A stretch of DNA of 64,000 bases from Rhizobium indicum (GCF_005862305.2 NZ_CP054021.1:992001-1056000), one strand, 5' to 3'; counted from the stretch's first letter, positions 28,095 through 37,827 are shown. Notes: generated from the letters alone by a model not told the origin. Numbers and translations are program-made.

Positions 28095-29260
28095 GCCGCC
28101 AGCGCCCGCAACGGATGCAGCGTGCCGTCGCTGTAGACGAAGCGGCCGGCGCGGAAGGTGGCGCGGATGCGATTGATATCACCCGGCTCGACCACGACCA
28201 GATCGGCGCGTTGGCCGATGGCGATCTCGCCACGATCCGGCAGACCGGCGGAACGGGCCGCATTGCCGGTCGCCATGGCGACGGCTACCGGCAGGCCGCC
28301 TTCCACCATGTCGGCAAGCTTGAAGATGCCGGGCACGAAGGCAGCCGGATGATAATCGGCGGCGATGATGCTCAGCAATCCGGCCCTTGCAGCATCGAGC
28401 GCGCTGAGATTGCCCGACATCGACTGGCCGCGCAGCGCGTTCGGCGCGCCCATCAACGTCCAGAGGCCGCGACGGCGCGCCTCCTCCGCCGCAGGTGCAG
28501 TGACCGGAAACTCGCTGATGGTGACGCCGAGATCGTGCATCTCGGCGACTTTTTCGGCGCTGTCATCGTCATGCGAGGCAAGCGACAGCTTGTGCTTCAG
28601 CGACAGCGCGACAATCTCCTTCAGCTTGGCCTCGATGTCTGGATTGCTGCGCATGGCGATGCGCTTGGCAACGATCTCCGCCGCCATTTCCTCGGAGATG
28701 GCGCGGCGCTCGGAAATGCTGAGGATGTAGCTCTGCAGGTTGTTGTACTGTCCCTGGCCCGGCGTGTGGTCGGTGAGCGAGACCATGTCGATCTGATCGG
28801 CATTCAGCAGGCGCTCGAGCGCAGGAGCTGCACCAACATTGGTGATTTCGTAGCGGGCGTGGACGCGGTGGTCGATCAGCAGATCGTCGCGCAGGCGATT
28901 GATGCCCTCGATCACCGCTGATGTCGTCTCCAGCGAACGGACGTGGCCGTAGACGCTTTCGGTCGCAAAGGAGACGGCGGCAAACGCCGTGGTGACACCG
29001 GCGGCGGCAAGCTTCTTGTCGAGTTCGTGGATACCGAAATCGATCGGCATCGTCGCGTTCGGCCGTGGGGCGATCTCGCGCTCGATCATGTCGCCGTGGA
29101 GATCGACGAATCCCGGCATCAGCAGCCGCCCGCCGCCATCGATGGCAGCGCCGGCGACCGGCTCCGGCCTGATCTCGGCGATGGCGCCACCCTCAACACG
29201 CACGGAACCTTCACTCACCACCTCGTTTGGGAGAACGAGGGTGAAATTGCTGAGCCACAT
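28091..29260 (-). CDS. phnM: Alpha-D-ribose 1-methylphosphonate 5-triphosphate diphosphatase
   Basis: PhnM removes pyrophosphate from the ribosyl-phosphonate triphosphate in the C-P lyase pathway. The 389-residue amidohydrolase has MPGFVDLHGDMIEREIAPRP at about residues 47-66 (metal ligands), HARYEITN, SLTDHTPGQGQY, KLSLASHDDDS and IIAADYHPAAF, all typical of PhnM. ATG 29260 follows AGGAGAAAG. No other phn gene lies within the window, so it is separated from the usual phn cluster. It shares a TTAA with the purN stop. Confidence 0.9.
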   Translation of the reverse strand: MWLSNFTLVLPNEVVSEGSVRVEGGAIAEIRPEPVAGAAIDGGGRLLMPGFVDLHGDMIEREIAPRPNATMPIDFGIHELDKKLAAAGVTTAFAAVSFATESVYGHVRSLETTSAVIEGINRLRDDLLIDHRVHARYEITNVGAAPALERLLNADQIDMVSLTDHTPGQGQYNNLQSYILSISERRAISEEMAAEIVAKRIAMRSNPDIEAKLKEIVALSLKHKLSLASHDDDSAEKVAEMHDLGVTISEFPVTAPAAEEARRRGLWTLMGAPNALRGQSMSGNLSALDAARAGLLSIIAADYHPAAFVPGIFKLADMVEGGLPVAVAMATGNAARSAGLPDRGEIAIGQRADLVVVEPGDINRIRATFRAGRFVYSDGTLHPLRALAA

Positions 29261-29404
29261 GGGCTTTCTCCTGACCGCATTCGATGATTGACAGACCGCA
29301 GCGGATAGAACCGCTTCGTGACAGTCGTATGAAATTTTGCGCCGTATCACCTTAAAGCGGAAACTTGCGCTTTGGAAATGATCCGATGCGCTCGCCCCGC
29401 AGAT

Positions 29405-29998
29405 TCAGGCCGTCAGCCTTGCCCTATTCAACATGGCCCATTGCAGAAGCACGATCGTTTTGACGTCGAAGATCTCGCCGGTTTCGATCATCGCTGCCGC
29501 CTCGTCGAGCGGGATCTCAAGGACTTCGATATCCTCGTGTTCCTCGTCCAGGCCACCGCCTTCGGCCACGCGGTCGGCGATGTCGACGAGGGCTGCGAAG
29601 AAATGCACGACCTCGGTGACGGCACCCGGCGATGTATAGGATCTGAACAGGAAGCGCGCATCGCGCAGGCGATAGCCGGTCTCCTCCATCGCCTCGCGAC
29701 GGATCGCCGCTTCGGGATGGTCATCGTCGAGAAGGCCGGCCGGCACCTCGATTATCCAGGCGGCATCGCCGTTGAGATGAACGGCGAGGCGGAATTGGCG
29801 GACGAGAACGACGAGGTCGCGCTTGGGATCATAAAGCAGGATGCAGGCGGCCGGCGTGCGGTGGTAGACCTCCCGCTTCAACCGTTGGGTTGCGCCCTTG
29901 CGGTCGATATAGTCGAGGAGGTAGCTGCTCAGCCGCGTCCACCCATTCGACAGTGTTTCTTCGCTGACGATCTTCACGCGTGATTTCGGCTGCATCAT
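29405..29998 (-). CDS. nudK: Nudix hydrolase, NudK/GDP-mannose pyrophosphatase type
   Basis: The 197-residue protein has a Nudix box starting at G88: GLLDDDHPEAAIRREAMEETGY. The spacing between the first Gly and the RE pair is 12 residues, one fewer than the common ADP-ribose pyrophosphatases. That spacing and the LLDxDxPE pattern match E. coli NudK. NudK cleaves GDP-mannose and related sugar nucleotides. The N-terminus (SNGWTRLSSYLLDYIDRKG) also fits. Its start ATG overlaps the stop of the upstream molybdopterin oxidoreductase (ATGA), so the two are coupled. Confidence 0.85.
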   Translation of the reverse strand: MMQPKSRVKIVSEETLSNGWTRLSSYLLDYIDRKGATQRLKREVYHRTPAACILLYDPKRDLVVLVRQFRLAVHLNGDAAWIIEVPAGLLDDDHPEAAIRREAMEETGYRLRDARFLFRSYTSPGAVTEVVHFFAALVDIADRVAEGGGLDEEHEDIEVLEIPLDEAAAMIETGEIFDVKTIVLLQWAMLNRARLTA

Positions 29999-32133
29999 GC
30001 TGCGTCCCTGCGAAGCCAGACCTTGTTGTCATGGACGGCCGCCCCGCCATAAGGCGCGACAGGGTCGGCGCCGGTCAAGACGTTGATGCCCTCGCCGTCA
30101 ACATGCGCTTTGTTCGGCCAGAGGCCCTCGGCAATCAGCACGCCTGACTTCACTTCGGTAGTGATACGGGCGTGGATGCGCAGATCGCCGCGGCTGTTGC
30201 CGATTCGGACAAGATCGCCATGGACGATTCCGTTGGCTTCGGCGTCGGCCGGATTGATCATCACCTCGGGGCGGCCTTCCTTCTGGCGGGAGGTCTTGGT
30301 CTCGGAAAAGCTCGAATTCAGGAAGTTGCGCGCCGGCGACGTGGCGAGCCGGAAGGGATGCTCGGCATCGGCGACTTCGATGACATCGACCTGATCAGGG
30401 AAGGCCGGAAGCGCGGCGTGCGGACCGAGCGCGCCGATCGCGGCCGGCGGTTTGTTCGGCGCCGGCTGATTGATCCAGTCCGGGCGGAAATGGAACTTGC
30501 CATCCGGATGGCCAAAACCGTTCAGATAATGCGCCTCCTCGAAAGCGGGCTGGCGATCGAACCATTTATGTTCGAGGAAATGGTCGTAGCCCGGCAGGCC
30601 GCTCGATTCGAGGATGCGGTCGACCATCTCTCGGGCGGTGAAGCCGAAGCCCGGGCGATCGGCGACGCCGAGGCGTTTGGCCAGTTCCTCGATGACGAAG
30701 AGATTGGTGCGCACGGTCGGCGGCGGCTCGACCAGCTTCGGCCCCAGCAGGATATGGTTCTGGCCGCCGGCGCGGTAGATGTCGTCATGTTCGACGAACA
30801 TCGTCGCGGGAATGACTATATCGGCGATCTCGGCCGTTTCGGTCATGAACTGCTCGTGCACGGCAACGAACAGGTCCTCACGGGCAAAGCCACTTCTGAC
30901 GAGGCGCTGCTCGGGGGCGATGTTTGCGGGATTGGTGTTCTGGATCAGCATTGCCGTCACCGGGCCGCGATGGCGCAGCGCCACGGCATCGCCGGTCAGC
31001 ACGCGGCCGATCTGCGACTGGTCGAGCATGCGGATATCGGCATCCTTCATCGACCGGCCGGTCAGTTCGGCGCTGTTCATGCGGAAGATATCGCTGTTCG
31101 AATGGAAGGCGCCGCCGCCCTCATATTGCCAGGAGCCGAGAACGGTGGCGATCGAGGCCGCCGCATGCATGGCGACCGCGCCATTGCGCTGGCGGGTGAA
31201 GCCATAGCCCAGGCGGAAGAAGGTTTTCTTCGTCGTGCCGACGAGGCTGGCGAAGGCTTCGATCTCCTCGACCGAAAGGCCGGTGATGGCAGCGGCCCAT
31301 TGCGGCGTCTTGGTCTTCAGATGCGCTTCGAGACCCTCGGGATCATCGGCGTATCTCGCCATGTAGGCGCGATCGGCGTAACCGTCGCGGAAGGCGATGT
31401 GCATGACGGCGCAAGCGAGCGCGGCGTCGGTACCCGGCCTGACGATCAACGCCATGTCGGCCTGCTTCATCGTCGGATTGTCGTAAATGTCGACGACGAC
31501 GATCTTCGCGCCTCGCTCCTTGCGCGACTTGATGGCGTGGGTCATCACGTTGACCTGGGTCGACACCGCGTTGGTGCCCCAGATGACGACGCAATCGGTG
31601 CGGCCCATCTCGCGCGGATCGGGACCGCGAAGGGTGCCGGTCGCTATGGTGAAGCCGGTCCAGGCGGGGTTGGTGCAGATCGACGAGAAGAAGCCGGAGT
31701 AGCGCTTGGCATGACGCAGGCGATCGATGGAATCGCGCTGCACCCAGCCCATGGTGCCGGCGTAAAAATAGGGCCAGATCGCTTCGCTGCCGTCCCTGGC
31801 CTCGGACTTCACAAAGGCTTCGGCGATCTCATCCAGCGCATCGTCCCAGGAAATCTGCTGCCACTGCCTTGCCCCCTTGGCGCCGGTGCGGCGCAGTGGA
31901 TGCATCAGGCGGTCGGGATGGTAGAGCCGCTCGGCATAACGGGCGACCTTGGCGCAGATGACGCCCGACGTGTAGGAATGGTCGCCTGCGCCGCGCACAC
32001 GGCCGATGCGGCCATCCTCCGATATCTCGACCTCCAGCGCGCAGGTGGAGGGACAGTCATGCGGACAGGCGGTGTGGCCCACCCTGTTGTCCGGCTTTTC
32101 TGATTTGGCGTGGATGGGGGTCGCAATGTTCAT
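29995..32133 (-). CDS. Molybdopterin-dependent oxidoreductase with one 4Fe-4S cluster
   Basis: The 712-residue protein belongs to the DMSO-reductase superfamily (bis-MGD). The N-terminal cluster-binding motif is C23-x3-C27-x3-C31-x28-C60 (CPHDCPSTC ... GVICAKV). The molybdopterin domains follow, with VVIWGTNAVSTQVNVM, IVVVDIYDNPTMKQADMALIVRPGTDAALA and a C-terminal dinucleotide-binding domain (MINPADAEANGIVHGDLVRIGNSRGDLRIHARI). There is no signal peptide, so it is cytoplasmic. No partner subunit lies nearby, and the substrate is unknown. ATG 32133 (MNIATPIHAK) was chosen; 22 more upstream residues are possible. The Nudix gene is coupled downstream. Confidence 0.9.
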   Translation of the reverse strand: MNIATPIHAKSEKPDNRVGHTACPHDCPSTCALEVEISEDGRIGRVRGAGDHSYTSGVICAKVARYAERLYHPDRLMHPLRRTGAKGARQWQQISWDDALDEIAEAFVKSEARDGSEAIWPYFYAGTMGWVQRDSIDRLRHAKRYSGFFSSICTNPAWTGFTIATGTLRGPDPREMGRTDCVVIWGTNAVSTQVNVMTHAIKSRKERGAKIVVVDIYDNPTMKQADMALIVRPGTDAALACAVMHIAFRDGYADRAYMARYADDPEGLEAHLKTKTPQWAAAITGLSVEEIEAFASLVGTTKKTFFRLGYGFTRQRNGAVAMHAAASIATVLGSWQYEGGGAFHSNSDIFRMNSAELTGRSMKDADIRMLDQSQIGRVLTGDAVALRHRGPVTAMLIQNTNPANIAPEQRLVRSGFAREDLFVAVHEQFMTETAEIADIVIPATMFVEHDDIYRAGGQNHILLGPKLVEPPPTVRTNLFVIEELAKRLGVADRPGFGFTAREMVDRILESSGLPGYDHFLEHKWFDRQPAFEEAHYLNGFGHPDGKFHFRPDWINQPAPNKPPAAIGALGPHAALPAFPDQVDVIEVADAEHPFRLATSPARNFLNSSFSETKTSRQKEGRPEVMINPADAEANGIVHGDLVRIGNSRGDLRIHARITTEVKSGVLIAEGLWPNKAHVDGEGINVLTGADPVAPYGGAAVHDNKVWLRRDAA

Positions 32134-32215
32134 GGCATTTGTATATTCCAAGGCTTGCACGGCCAAAAGCCACAAAAATTTCCCATGACGCAAATTCATA
32201 CGGACATCAGCGAAA

Positions 32216-33085
32216 ATGAACTACCGCCACATCTATCACGCGGGCAACTTTGCCGATGTGCTGAAACATGTCGTGCTGACGCGGCTGATCCGTTACATGC
32301 AGAAGAAGGATGGCGGATTCCGCGTGCTCGACACGCATGCCGGCATCGGGCTCTACGACCTCTCCTTGGAAGAAGCACAGAAAACCGGCGAATGGCTCGA
32401 TGGCATCGGCAAGCTGATGGAGGCAGAACTCGGCCCTCAGGTTTCCGAACTGCTGGAGCCCTATCTCGCGGCAATCCGCGAACTCAATCCGCAGGGCGGC
32501 ATCCGCTTCTATCCCGGCTCACCGAAACTTGCACGGATGCTGTTCCGGCCGCAGGACCGGCTGTCGGCGATGGAGCTGCATCCCGAGGACTATGTCAGGC
32601 TGCACCGGCTGTTCGAGGGTGATCACCATGCCCGCATCACCGAGCTTGACGGCTGGCTGGCGCTCGGCGCGCATCTGCCGCCGAAGGAGAAGCGCGGCAT
32701 CGTGCTCGTCGATCCGCCCTTCGAGGAAGATGACGAATATCAGCGGCTGGCCGAGGGACTGGAAAAGGCCTATCGGCGCTTTCCCGGCGGTACCTATTGC
32801 CTGTGGTATCCGCTGAAGAAGGGCGCGCCGATCAAGGAGTTCCACGAGACCCTGCAGGCGCTCGACATCCCGAAAATGCTCTGCGCCGAACTTACCGTTC
32901 GCAGCGACCGCGGCATTACCGGACTGACGGGCTCAGGCCTCGTCATCGTCAACCCGCCCTTCACGCTGAAGGATGAGCTGCACCAATTGCTGCCCGCATT
33001 AAAGGACCATCTGGCGCAAGACCGTTTCGCCTCGCACCGTGCCTTCTGGCTGCGCGGCGAGAACAAGGCGGTCAAGGACGATTGA
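32216..33085 (+). CDS. rlmJ: 23S rRNA (adenine-2030-N6)-methyltransferase
   Basis: RlmJ methylates A2030 of 23S rRNA. The 289-residue protein starts MNYRHIYHAGNFADVLKHVVLTRLI, diagnostic for the family. It has FRVLDTHAGIGLYDL as the SAM site, and GIVLVDPPFEEDDEY as the N6-methyltransferase (D/N)PPF motif. The gene is divergent from the molybdopterin oxidoreductase and followed by a GST gene 61 bases on. Confidence 0.94.
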   Translation: MNYRHIYHAGNFADVLKHVVLTRLIRYMQKKDGGFRVLDTHAGIGLYDLSLEEAQKTGEWLDGIGKLMEAELGPQVSELLEPYLAAIRELNPQGGIRFYPGSPKLARMLFRPQDRLSAMELHPEDYVRLHRLFEGDHHARITELDGWLALGAHLPPKEKRGIVLVDPPFEEDDEYQRLAEGLEKAYRRFPGGTYCLWYPLKKGAPIKEFHETLQALDIPKMLCAELTVRSDRGITGLTGSGLVIVNPPFTLKDELHQLLPALKDHLAQDRFASHRAFWLRGENKAVKDD

Positions 33086-33146
33086 CCCGTTAAGCTGCTT
33101 CAGGGATAGTCCGCGCCGCAGCTCCAACAATCTCATCAGGTGTTCC

Positions 33147-33743
33147 ATGAAGCTCCTTTGTTCGCCCGCCTCGCCCTATTCCAACAAGGTGCGGATGGCC
33201 GCGCATTTTCTGGAGCTGGAGTTGAACGCCATTCGGGTCGACACCAATACCGGACCGGCGATCCTGGTGGACAACAATCCGCTCGGCAAGATCCCGACGC
33301 TGCTGACCGATGACGGGATCTCGATATACGACAGCGTGGCGATCATGCATTATTTCGACCGGCTGACGAAGGGCGGGCTCTACCCTTCCAAGAAGGCCAA
33401 GCGTACGGATGCGGAAATCCTCGAGGCGCTCTGCGACGGCATCTGCGATTGCCTGCTGGCGATCGTCTACGAGCGGCGCTTCCGCGACGAGGAAAAGGTT
33501 CATCAGCCGTGGATAGACCGGCAGTGGAAGAAGGCGACGAGCGGGCTCGCTCATCTCAGCGCCAATCCGCCGAAAACAGGCAAGAAGCTCAATGGCGGGC
33601 ATTTCGCGCTGGCCGCGACGCTCGATTATCTCGAGCTGCGCTTCAAGGACCAGTGGGAAGCCGATCATGCGCCGCTGATCGACTGGCAGCGGCAGTTCGA
33701 CAAGAAATTCCCGGCCCACAGCGAGCTCAAGTCTGAGGGCTGA
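33147..33743 (+). CDS. Glutathione S-transferase family protein
   Basis: The 198-residue protein begins with the thioredoxin-like GST domain: MKLLCSPASPYSNKVRMAAHFLELELNAIRVD, with Ser in the usual catalytic position. NPLGKIPTLLTDDGISIYDSVAIMHYFD follows with the cis-Pro and glutathione-binding Asp-Ser. A helical C-terminal domain spans about residues 85-190. The substrate is unknown. ATG 33147 was chosen because the fold begins there; an upstream frame reads into rlmJ. A bidirectional terminator follows. Confidence 0.88.
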   Translation: MKLLCSPASPYSNKVRMAAHFLELELNAIRVDTNTGPAILVDNNPLGKIPTLLTDDGISIYDSVAIMHYFDRLTKGGLYPSKKAKRTDAEILEALCDGICDCLLAIVYERRFRDEEKVHQPWIDRQWKKATSGLAHLSANPPKTGKKLNGGHFALAATLDYLELRFKDQWEADHAPLIDWQRQFDKKFPAHSELKSEG

Positions 33744-33778
33744 GCGGGCTCAGCATCTGGAGCAACGAGCAGACAGCA

Positions 33779-33805
33779 AAAAGCCGGGCGACGTGCCCGG
33801 CTTTT
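33779..33805. terminator. Bidirectional terminator between GST and porin genes
   Basis: AAAAGCCGGGC (33779-33789) pairs with GCCCGGCTTTT (33795-33805), with a 5-base loop. Confidence 0.85.
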
Positions 33806-33828
33806 CCATGTTCGGATATTCAACCAGC

Positions 33829-34464
33829 TTAGAACTTGACGCCGATACCGAGCTTGACGCTGTTCTCGTCGTAACCGCGCGAGAAGCTGCCGGAGTCGAG
33901 GTCGTAATCCTTGCTCTGGTAGTCGGTGTAGCGATATTCGAGGCGCGTCGTGATGTTGTTGGTCACGAAGGCTTCGACGCCGGCGCCGACCGTATAGCCG
34001 AAGTTCGTCTTGCTTTCGTCCGAGGTGTCGTCGGAAACCTTGACGTCGCCGATGGCAAGACCGGCCGTGCCGTAGAGCAGGAATGGGTTCATGTCGTAGC
34101 CGACGCGGCCACGGACGGAGCCGTTCCAACCGTACTTGTTCTTGACGCCGCCTGAGGAGACGTCGTCGCCGCTGTAGCCGAGATCGGATTCAACGCCGTA
34201 GACGATCTGGCCCTGCTGCCAGTTGTAGCCGGTGAAGACCTGGCCGCCGAAACCGTAGGTGTGGCGGTCGGAACCGAAGTCACCCATGTTGTAGGTGCCG
34301 GCGCCGCCGAGGTAGAAGCCTTCCCAGTTGCCTGCCGGCTTGACTGGTGCGTCCTGGGCGACCGGTGCTTCCGGAATCTGGTCGACGGCATCGGCCGCCT
34401 GAGCTGCCGAGACGCCCGCAATTGCAAAAACGGAGGCCATGAGGCCAGCAATGAGTACACGCAT
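33829..34464 (-). CDS. ropB: Outer-membrane beta-barrel protein, Omp25/RopB family
   Basis: The 211-residue protein has a Sec signal peptide (VLIAGLMASVFAIAGVSAAQA, cleaved about residue 23). An eight-stranded barrel follows: NWEGFYLGGAGTYNMGD, QVFTGYNWQQGQIVYGVE, GSVRGRVGYDMNPFLLYGTAGLAIGD, TVGAGVEAFVTNNITTRLEYRYTDY and a C-terminal SVKLGIGVKF ending in Phe, the outer-membrane insertion signal. It resembles RopB of R. leguminosarum and Brucella Omp25. The AAGGAGATTAAGT ribosome site just before the ATG is very strong, in line with an abundant surface protein. Rhizobia have several paralogs, so the exact name is uncertain. Confidence 0.82.
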   Translation of the reverse strand: MRVLIAGLMASVFAIAGVSAAQAADAVDQIPEAPVAQDAPVKPAGNWEGFYLGGAGTYNMGDFGSDRHTYGFGGQVFTGYNWQQGQIVYGVESDLGYSGDDVSSGGVKNKYGWNGSVRGRVGYDMNPFLLYGTAGLAIGDVKVSDDTSDESKTNFGYTVGAGVEAFVTNNITTRLEYRYTDYQSKDYDLDSGSFSRGYDENSVKLGIGVKF

Positions 34465-34828
34465 ACTTAATCTCCTTTCAGTCCCGCGCCGCTTGTCATC
34501 TGTCTATCAGTGAAGCATTGGCGGGATATTGCCAGATGTCCCTTCCGGATCGAGACTGAAATTGGAACTCAAATGCGGATTTGAAAGAGCCAAATTGTGA
34601 TATCATTGTGGCTGCCGCATGGCTGAAATTCGATGTTGCTTTAGCGCAACATACATTTCATTAACCCTACTGAAGTGTTAAACTTAAAATACTTATTTTA
34701 AGAAATCGCATTCTTAAATAATACATAGAATACCCCCTCCCCGACGCAACCGCAACGGCCTATTTATATAATCTCCGCCGGCGCCTATATAGTCTGCAGA
34801 CAGACTCGCGGGATCAGAAGGCACGATT
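34465..34828. promoter_or_regulatory. AT-rich 364-bp divergent region between ropB and the SDR gene
   Basis: The right two thirds are much richer in A/T than their surroundings. It holds a dyad TGTTGC-N6-GCAACA (about 34632-34649), a perfect 20-bp palindrome made of CTTAAAATA, CT, TATTTTAAG (34683-34702), and a TATAAT (34767-34772) placed to serve the SDR gene. A CTATAT follows at 34785. The palindrome could bind a regulator of either gene. No gene is visible in it. Confidence 0.55.
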
Positions 34829-35596
34829 TTGAACCACAAAAGACTTCGCTCGGCCCTCATAACAGGGGCTGCTAAAAGAATAGGCCGGGCAATCGCCGAA
34901 GACCTTGCTGCAAATGGCTTTTCCGTTGCCATCCACGCGAACGGCTCCATCGGCGAGGCCGAAGAGCTGGTGGCGCAATTGCGGCAGAAGGGATATCGGG
35001 CAATCGCCCTTCAGGCCGATCTCACCAATACCGGCGAAACGGCAGAGCTCATTGCCAAGGCGTCGGAAGCGCTCGGCCCCCTCGATCTGCTCATCAATAA
35101 TGCGTCGGTCTTCCAGCATGATTCCGCGCGTAGTTTCAATGCCGCCACATGGGCATTGCACTTCGACCTGCATGTTCGTGCGCCCTCTATCCTTGCGGCG
35201 GCCTTCGCGCAGCAGATGCCCACTGAGGCAGCGGGGCTGATCGTCAATATCATCGACCAGCGGGTCTGGGCGCTGAGGCCCAGCTTCTATTCCTATACCC
35301 TCTCCAAATCCGCGCTGTGGACGGCGACGCAGACGCTTGCACAGGCATTGGCACCACGCATCCGCGTCAATGCCATCGGCCCCGGCCCCTCGATGCCGAG
35401 CGAGCGGCAGGCGATGGAGGACTTCCAAGCGCAGGTCTCAGCCCTTATCTTGCAGCGAGGGCCGGCGCTGGAGGAATTCGGACAAACGATTCGCTTCCTT
35501 TACGACACGCCCTCGATCACCGGCCAGATGATTGCCCTCGACGGCGGCCAGCACCTTGCCTGGCAGACGCCCGATGTGGCGGAGATTACGGAATGA
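34829..35596 (+). CDS. Short-chain dehydrogenase, pteridine-reductase-like
   Basis: The 255-residue protein has the dinucleotide motif TGAAKRIGR (residues 12-20), NNAS and the YxxxK pair Y156/K160. The usual catalytic Ser is replaced by Asp at D143 (VNIIDQRVW), 13 residues before the Tyr, the arrangement of PTR1-type pteridine reductases. A FolM-like dihydropteridine or dihydrofolate reductase is the likeliest role. The only plausible start is TTG at 34829, after AGAAGG; no in-frame ATG occurs before the conserved core. Its stop overlaps the uvrC start (ATGA). Confidence 0.85.
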   Translation: MNHKRLRSALITGAAKRIGRAIAEDLAANGFSVAIHANGSIGEAEELVAQLRQKGYRAIALQADLTNTGETAELIAKASEALGPLDLLINNASVFQHDSARSFNAATWALHFDLHVRAPSILAAAFAQQMPTEAAGLIVNIIDQRVWALRPSFYSYTLSKSALWTATQTLAQALAPRIRVNAIGPGPSMPSERQAMEDFQAQVSALILQRGPALEEFGQTIRFLYDTPSITGQMIALDGGQHLAWQTPDVAEITE

Positions 35597-37635
35597 ACGG
35601 ACGAAAGCTGCCGGATGGCGGCGTTCTCTACGACGAGACGGATGAGAGCGAAGACGATATCGAAGTGGAAAAAGACGCTTCCGTCGCCGTGCCGCTTGCG
35701 GCTGCGGTCGACTGGAATGCGGGCAGCCTCAATGAAACCGGGCTTATCGGCGCGGAACTGATCGGCGAATTCGTCAAGCGGCTGCCGAACAGTCCCGGCG
35801 TCTACCGCATGTTCAATGCCGAGGGCGACGTGCTCTATGTCGGCAAGGCGCGCAGCCTGAAGAAGCGCGTCAACAATTACGCCGTCGGCCGCGTCCATTC
35901 CAACCGCATCGCCCAGATGGTGCGCCAGACAGCCAACATGGAGTTCGTGACGACGCGCACGGAAACCGAGGCGCTGCTTCTGGAAGCGAATCTGATCAAG
36001 CGCTTGCGGCCGCGCTTTAATGTGCTTTTGCGCGACGACAAGTCCTTTCCCTATATCCTCATCACCGGCGACCACCGGGCACCGGCGATCTTCAAGCATC
36101 GCGGCGCGAGAGCGCGGAAGGGCGACTATTTTGGACCTTTCGCTTCGGCCGGCGCGGTCGGGCGGACGATCAACTCGCTGCAACGCGCCTTCCTGATCCG
36201 CACCTGCACCGACAGCGTCTTCGAAACGCGCACGCGACCCTGCCTGCTCTACCAGATCAAGCGCTGTTCCGGGCCGTGCACCCATGAGGTCAGCGACGAG
36301 GGTTACGGCGAATTGGTGCAGGAGGCGAAGGACTTCCTGTCCGGCAAAAGCCAGAAGGTGAAGTCGCATATGGCCGAGGCCATGAACCAGGCGGCCGAGG
36401 ACCTCGACTTCGAGCGGGCGGCAATCTATCGCGATCGCCTGGCCGCACTTTCGCACGTGCAGAGCCACCAGGGCATCAATCCGGCCGGCGTCGAGGAGGC
36501 TGACGTTTTCGCCATCCATCACGAGGGTGGCATCTCCTGCATCCAGGTGTTCTTCTTCCGCACCGGCCAGAACTGGGGCAACCGCGCCTATTTCCCGAAG
36601 GCCGATCCGCAGCTTTCGAGCGCCGAAGTGCTGAATTCCTTCCTGGCGCAGTTCTACGACGACAAGCCGGTGCCGAAGCAGATCATGCTGTCGCAGACGG
36701 TCGAGGAGCTGGAGTTGCTCGCCGCAGCACTCAGCGAAAAGGCCGGCCACAAGGTTTCCATCCTCGTGCCGCAGCGCGGCGAGAAGCGCGACCTGGTCGA
36801 CCATGTCGTCGGCAATGCGCGCGAGGCGCATGGGCGAAAGCTTGCCGAGACGGCATCGCAGTCGCGGCTGCTCGAAGGTTTCAAGGAAACGTTCGGGCTT
36901 GCCTATGCACCGCAGCGGATCGAGATCTACGACAACTCGCATATCATGGGCACCAATGCCGTCGGCGGCATGGTGGTCGCGGGGCCGGAAGGTTTCGTCA
37001 AGAACCAGTACCGCAAGTTCAACATCAAATCGACCGACATCACACCCGGCGACGACTTCGGCATGATGAAGGAGGTGATGACGCGGCGGTTCTCGCGGCT
37101 GATCAAGGAGGAAGGCATCCCTGACCGGACGGCGCACGTGGCCACCCCCGATGCAGCCGACATGCCCTTCCCGACCTGGCCCGATGTGATCCTCATCGAC
37201 GGCGGCCAGGGACAGATGACGGCGGTGCGCGCCATCCTTGCCGAACTCGGCATCACCGACAGCGTGACGGCGATCGGCATCGCCAAGGGCGTCGACCGCG
37301 ATGCCGGGCGCGAACGCTTTTTCCCGCCGGGACGCGAGAGCTTCACCCTGCCGCCGCGCGATCCGGTGCTCTACTTCGTCCAGCGCATGCGCGACGAGGC
37401 GCACCGTTTCGCGATCGGCTCGCACCGGGCGCGCCGCAAGAAGGAAATGATCAAGAACCCGCTCGACGAGATCGGCGGCATCGGCCCGTCGCGCAAACGC
37501 GCGCTGCTCCAGCATTTCGGCACGGCGAAGGCGGTTTCGCGCGCCGCCCTGTCCGACCTGATGGCGGTGGAAGGCATATCGGAAGCTGTCGCCAGGCAGG
37601 TCTATAACCATTTCCATGACGACGCCGCGAAATAA
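35593..37635 (+). CDS. uvrC: Excinuclease ABC subunit C
   Basis: UvrC makes both incisions in nucleotide excision repair. The 680-residue protein has a GIY-YIG nuclease domain (G69-VY and Y82-VG in [27 protein letters not shown]) and a UVR/UvrB-binding motif ([20 protein letters not shown]). An RNase-H-like second nuclease domain follows ([31 protein letters not shown]), with C-terminal helix-hairpin-helices ([16 protein letters not shown]). About 60 acidic residues precede the GIY-YIG domain, longer than in E. coli. Translation is coupled to the SDR gene. Confidence 0.97.
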   Translation: MNGRKLPDGGVLYDETDESEDDIEVEKDASVAVPLAAAVDWNAGSLNETGLIGAELIGEFVKRLPNSPGVYRMFNAEGDVLYVGKARSLKKRVNNYAVGRVHSNRIAQMVRQTANMEFVTTRTETEALLLEANLIKRLRPRFNVLLRDDKSFPYILITGDHRAPAIFKHRGARARKGDYFGPFASAGAVGRTINSLQRAFLIRTCTDSVFETRTRPCLLYQIKRCSGPCTHEVSDEGYGELVQEAKDFLSGKSQKVKSHMAEAMNQAAEDLDFERAAIYRDRLAALSHVQSHQGINPAGVEEADVFAIHHEGGISCIQVFFFRTGQNWGNRAYFPKADPQLSSAEVLNSFLAQFYDDKPVPKQIMLSQTVEELELLAAALSEKAGHKVSILVPQRGEKRDLVDHVVGNAREAHGRKLAETASQSRLLEGFKETFGLAYAPQRIEIYDNSHIMGTNAVGGMVVAGPEGFVKNQYRKFNIKSTDITPGDDFGMMKEVMTRRFSRLIKEEGIPDRTAHVATPDAADMPFPTWPDVILIDGGQGQMTAVRAILAELGITDSVTAIGIAKGVDRDAGRERFFPPGRESFTLPPRDPVLYFVQRMRDEAHRFAIGSHRARRKKEMIKNPLDEIGGIGPSRKRALLQHFGTAKAVSRAALSDLMAVEGISEAVARQVYNHFHDDAAK

Positions 37636-37749
37636 CCGGCGTCCGTCGCAAATTCCACGCAAAGGCGGTGAAAAGACAGAAAGAATGTTGACGGTCCGCA
37701 GCCAAAGCCGTCATCTACCGCATCGGCCCGAGCATGATGCGGAGGTTCT

Positions 37750-37799
37750 AAAGTGTTACAGTGTCCTTGGCTCGTCTGAAAAGGCGCGCGGCGCTGTAG
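37750..37799. repeat. RIME-like element, right half only
   Basis: AAAGTGTTACAG and GCGCTGTAG flank a region with CGTCTGAAAAGGCGCGCG, which matches only the right palindrome of the elements at 3090 and 6979. The left palindrome is absent. Confidence 0.55.
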
Positions 37800-37827
37800 C
37801 GGTGCATCAATTCAGAGAAACGATCCC

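Noticed and set aside
30172..32103. 643-codon plus-strand frame over the molybdopterin oxidoreductase
   Set aside because: Antisense shadow of a gene with strong motifs.
35500..37662. 720-codon open frame on the minus strand over uvrC
   Set aside because: It mirrors uvrC codons in a GC-rich genome; it has no known motif and its codon pattern is the complement of a real gene.
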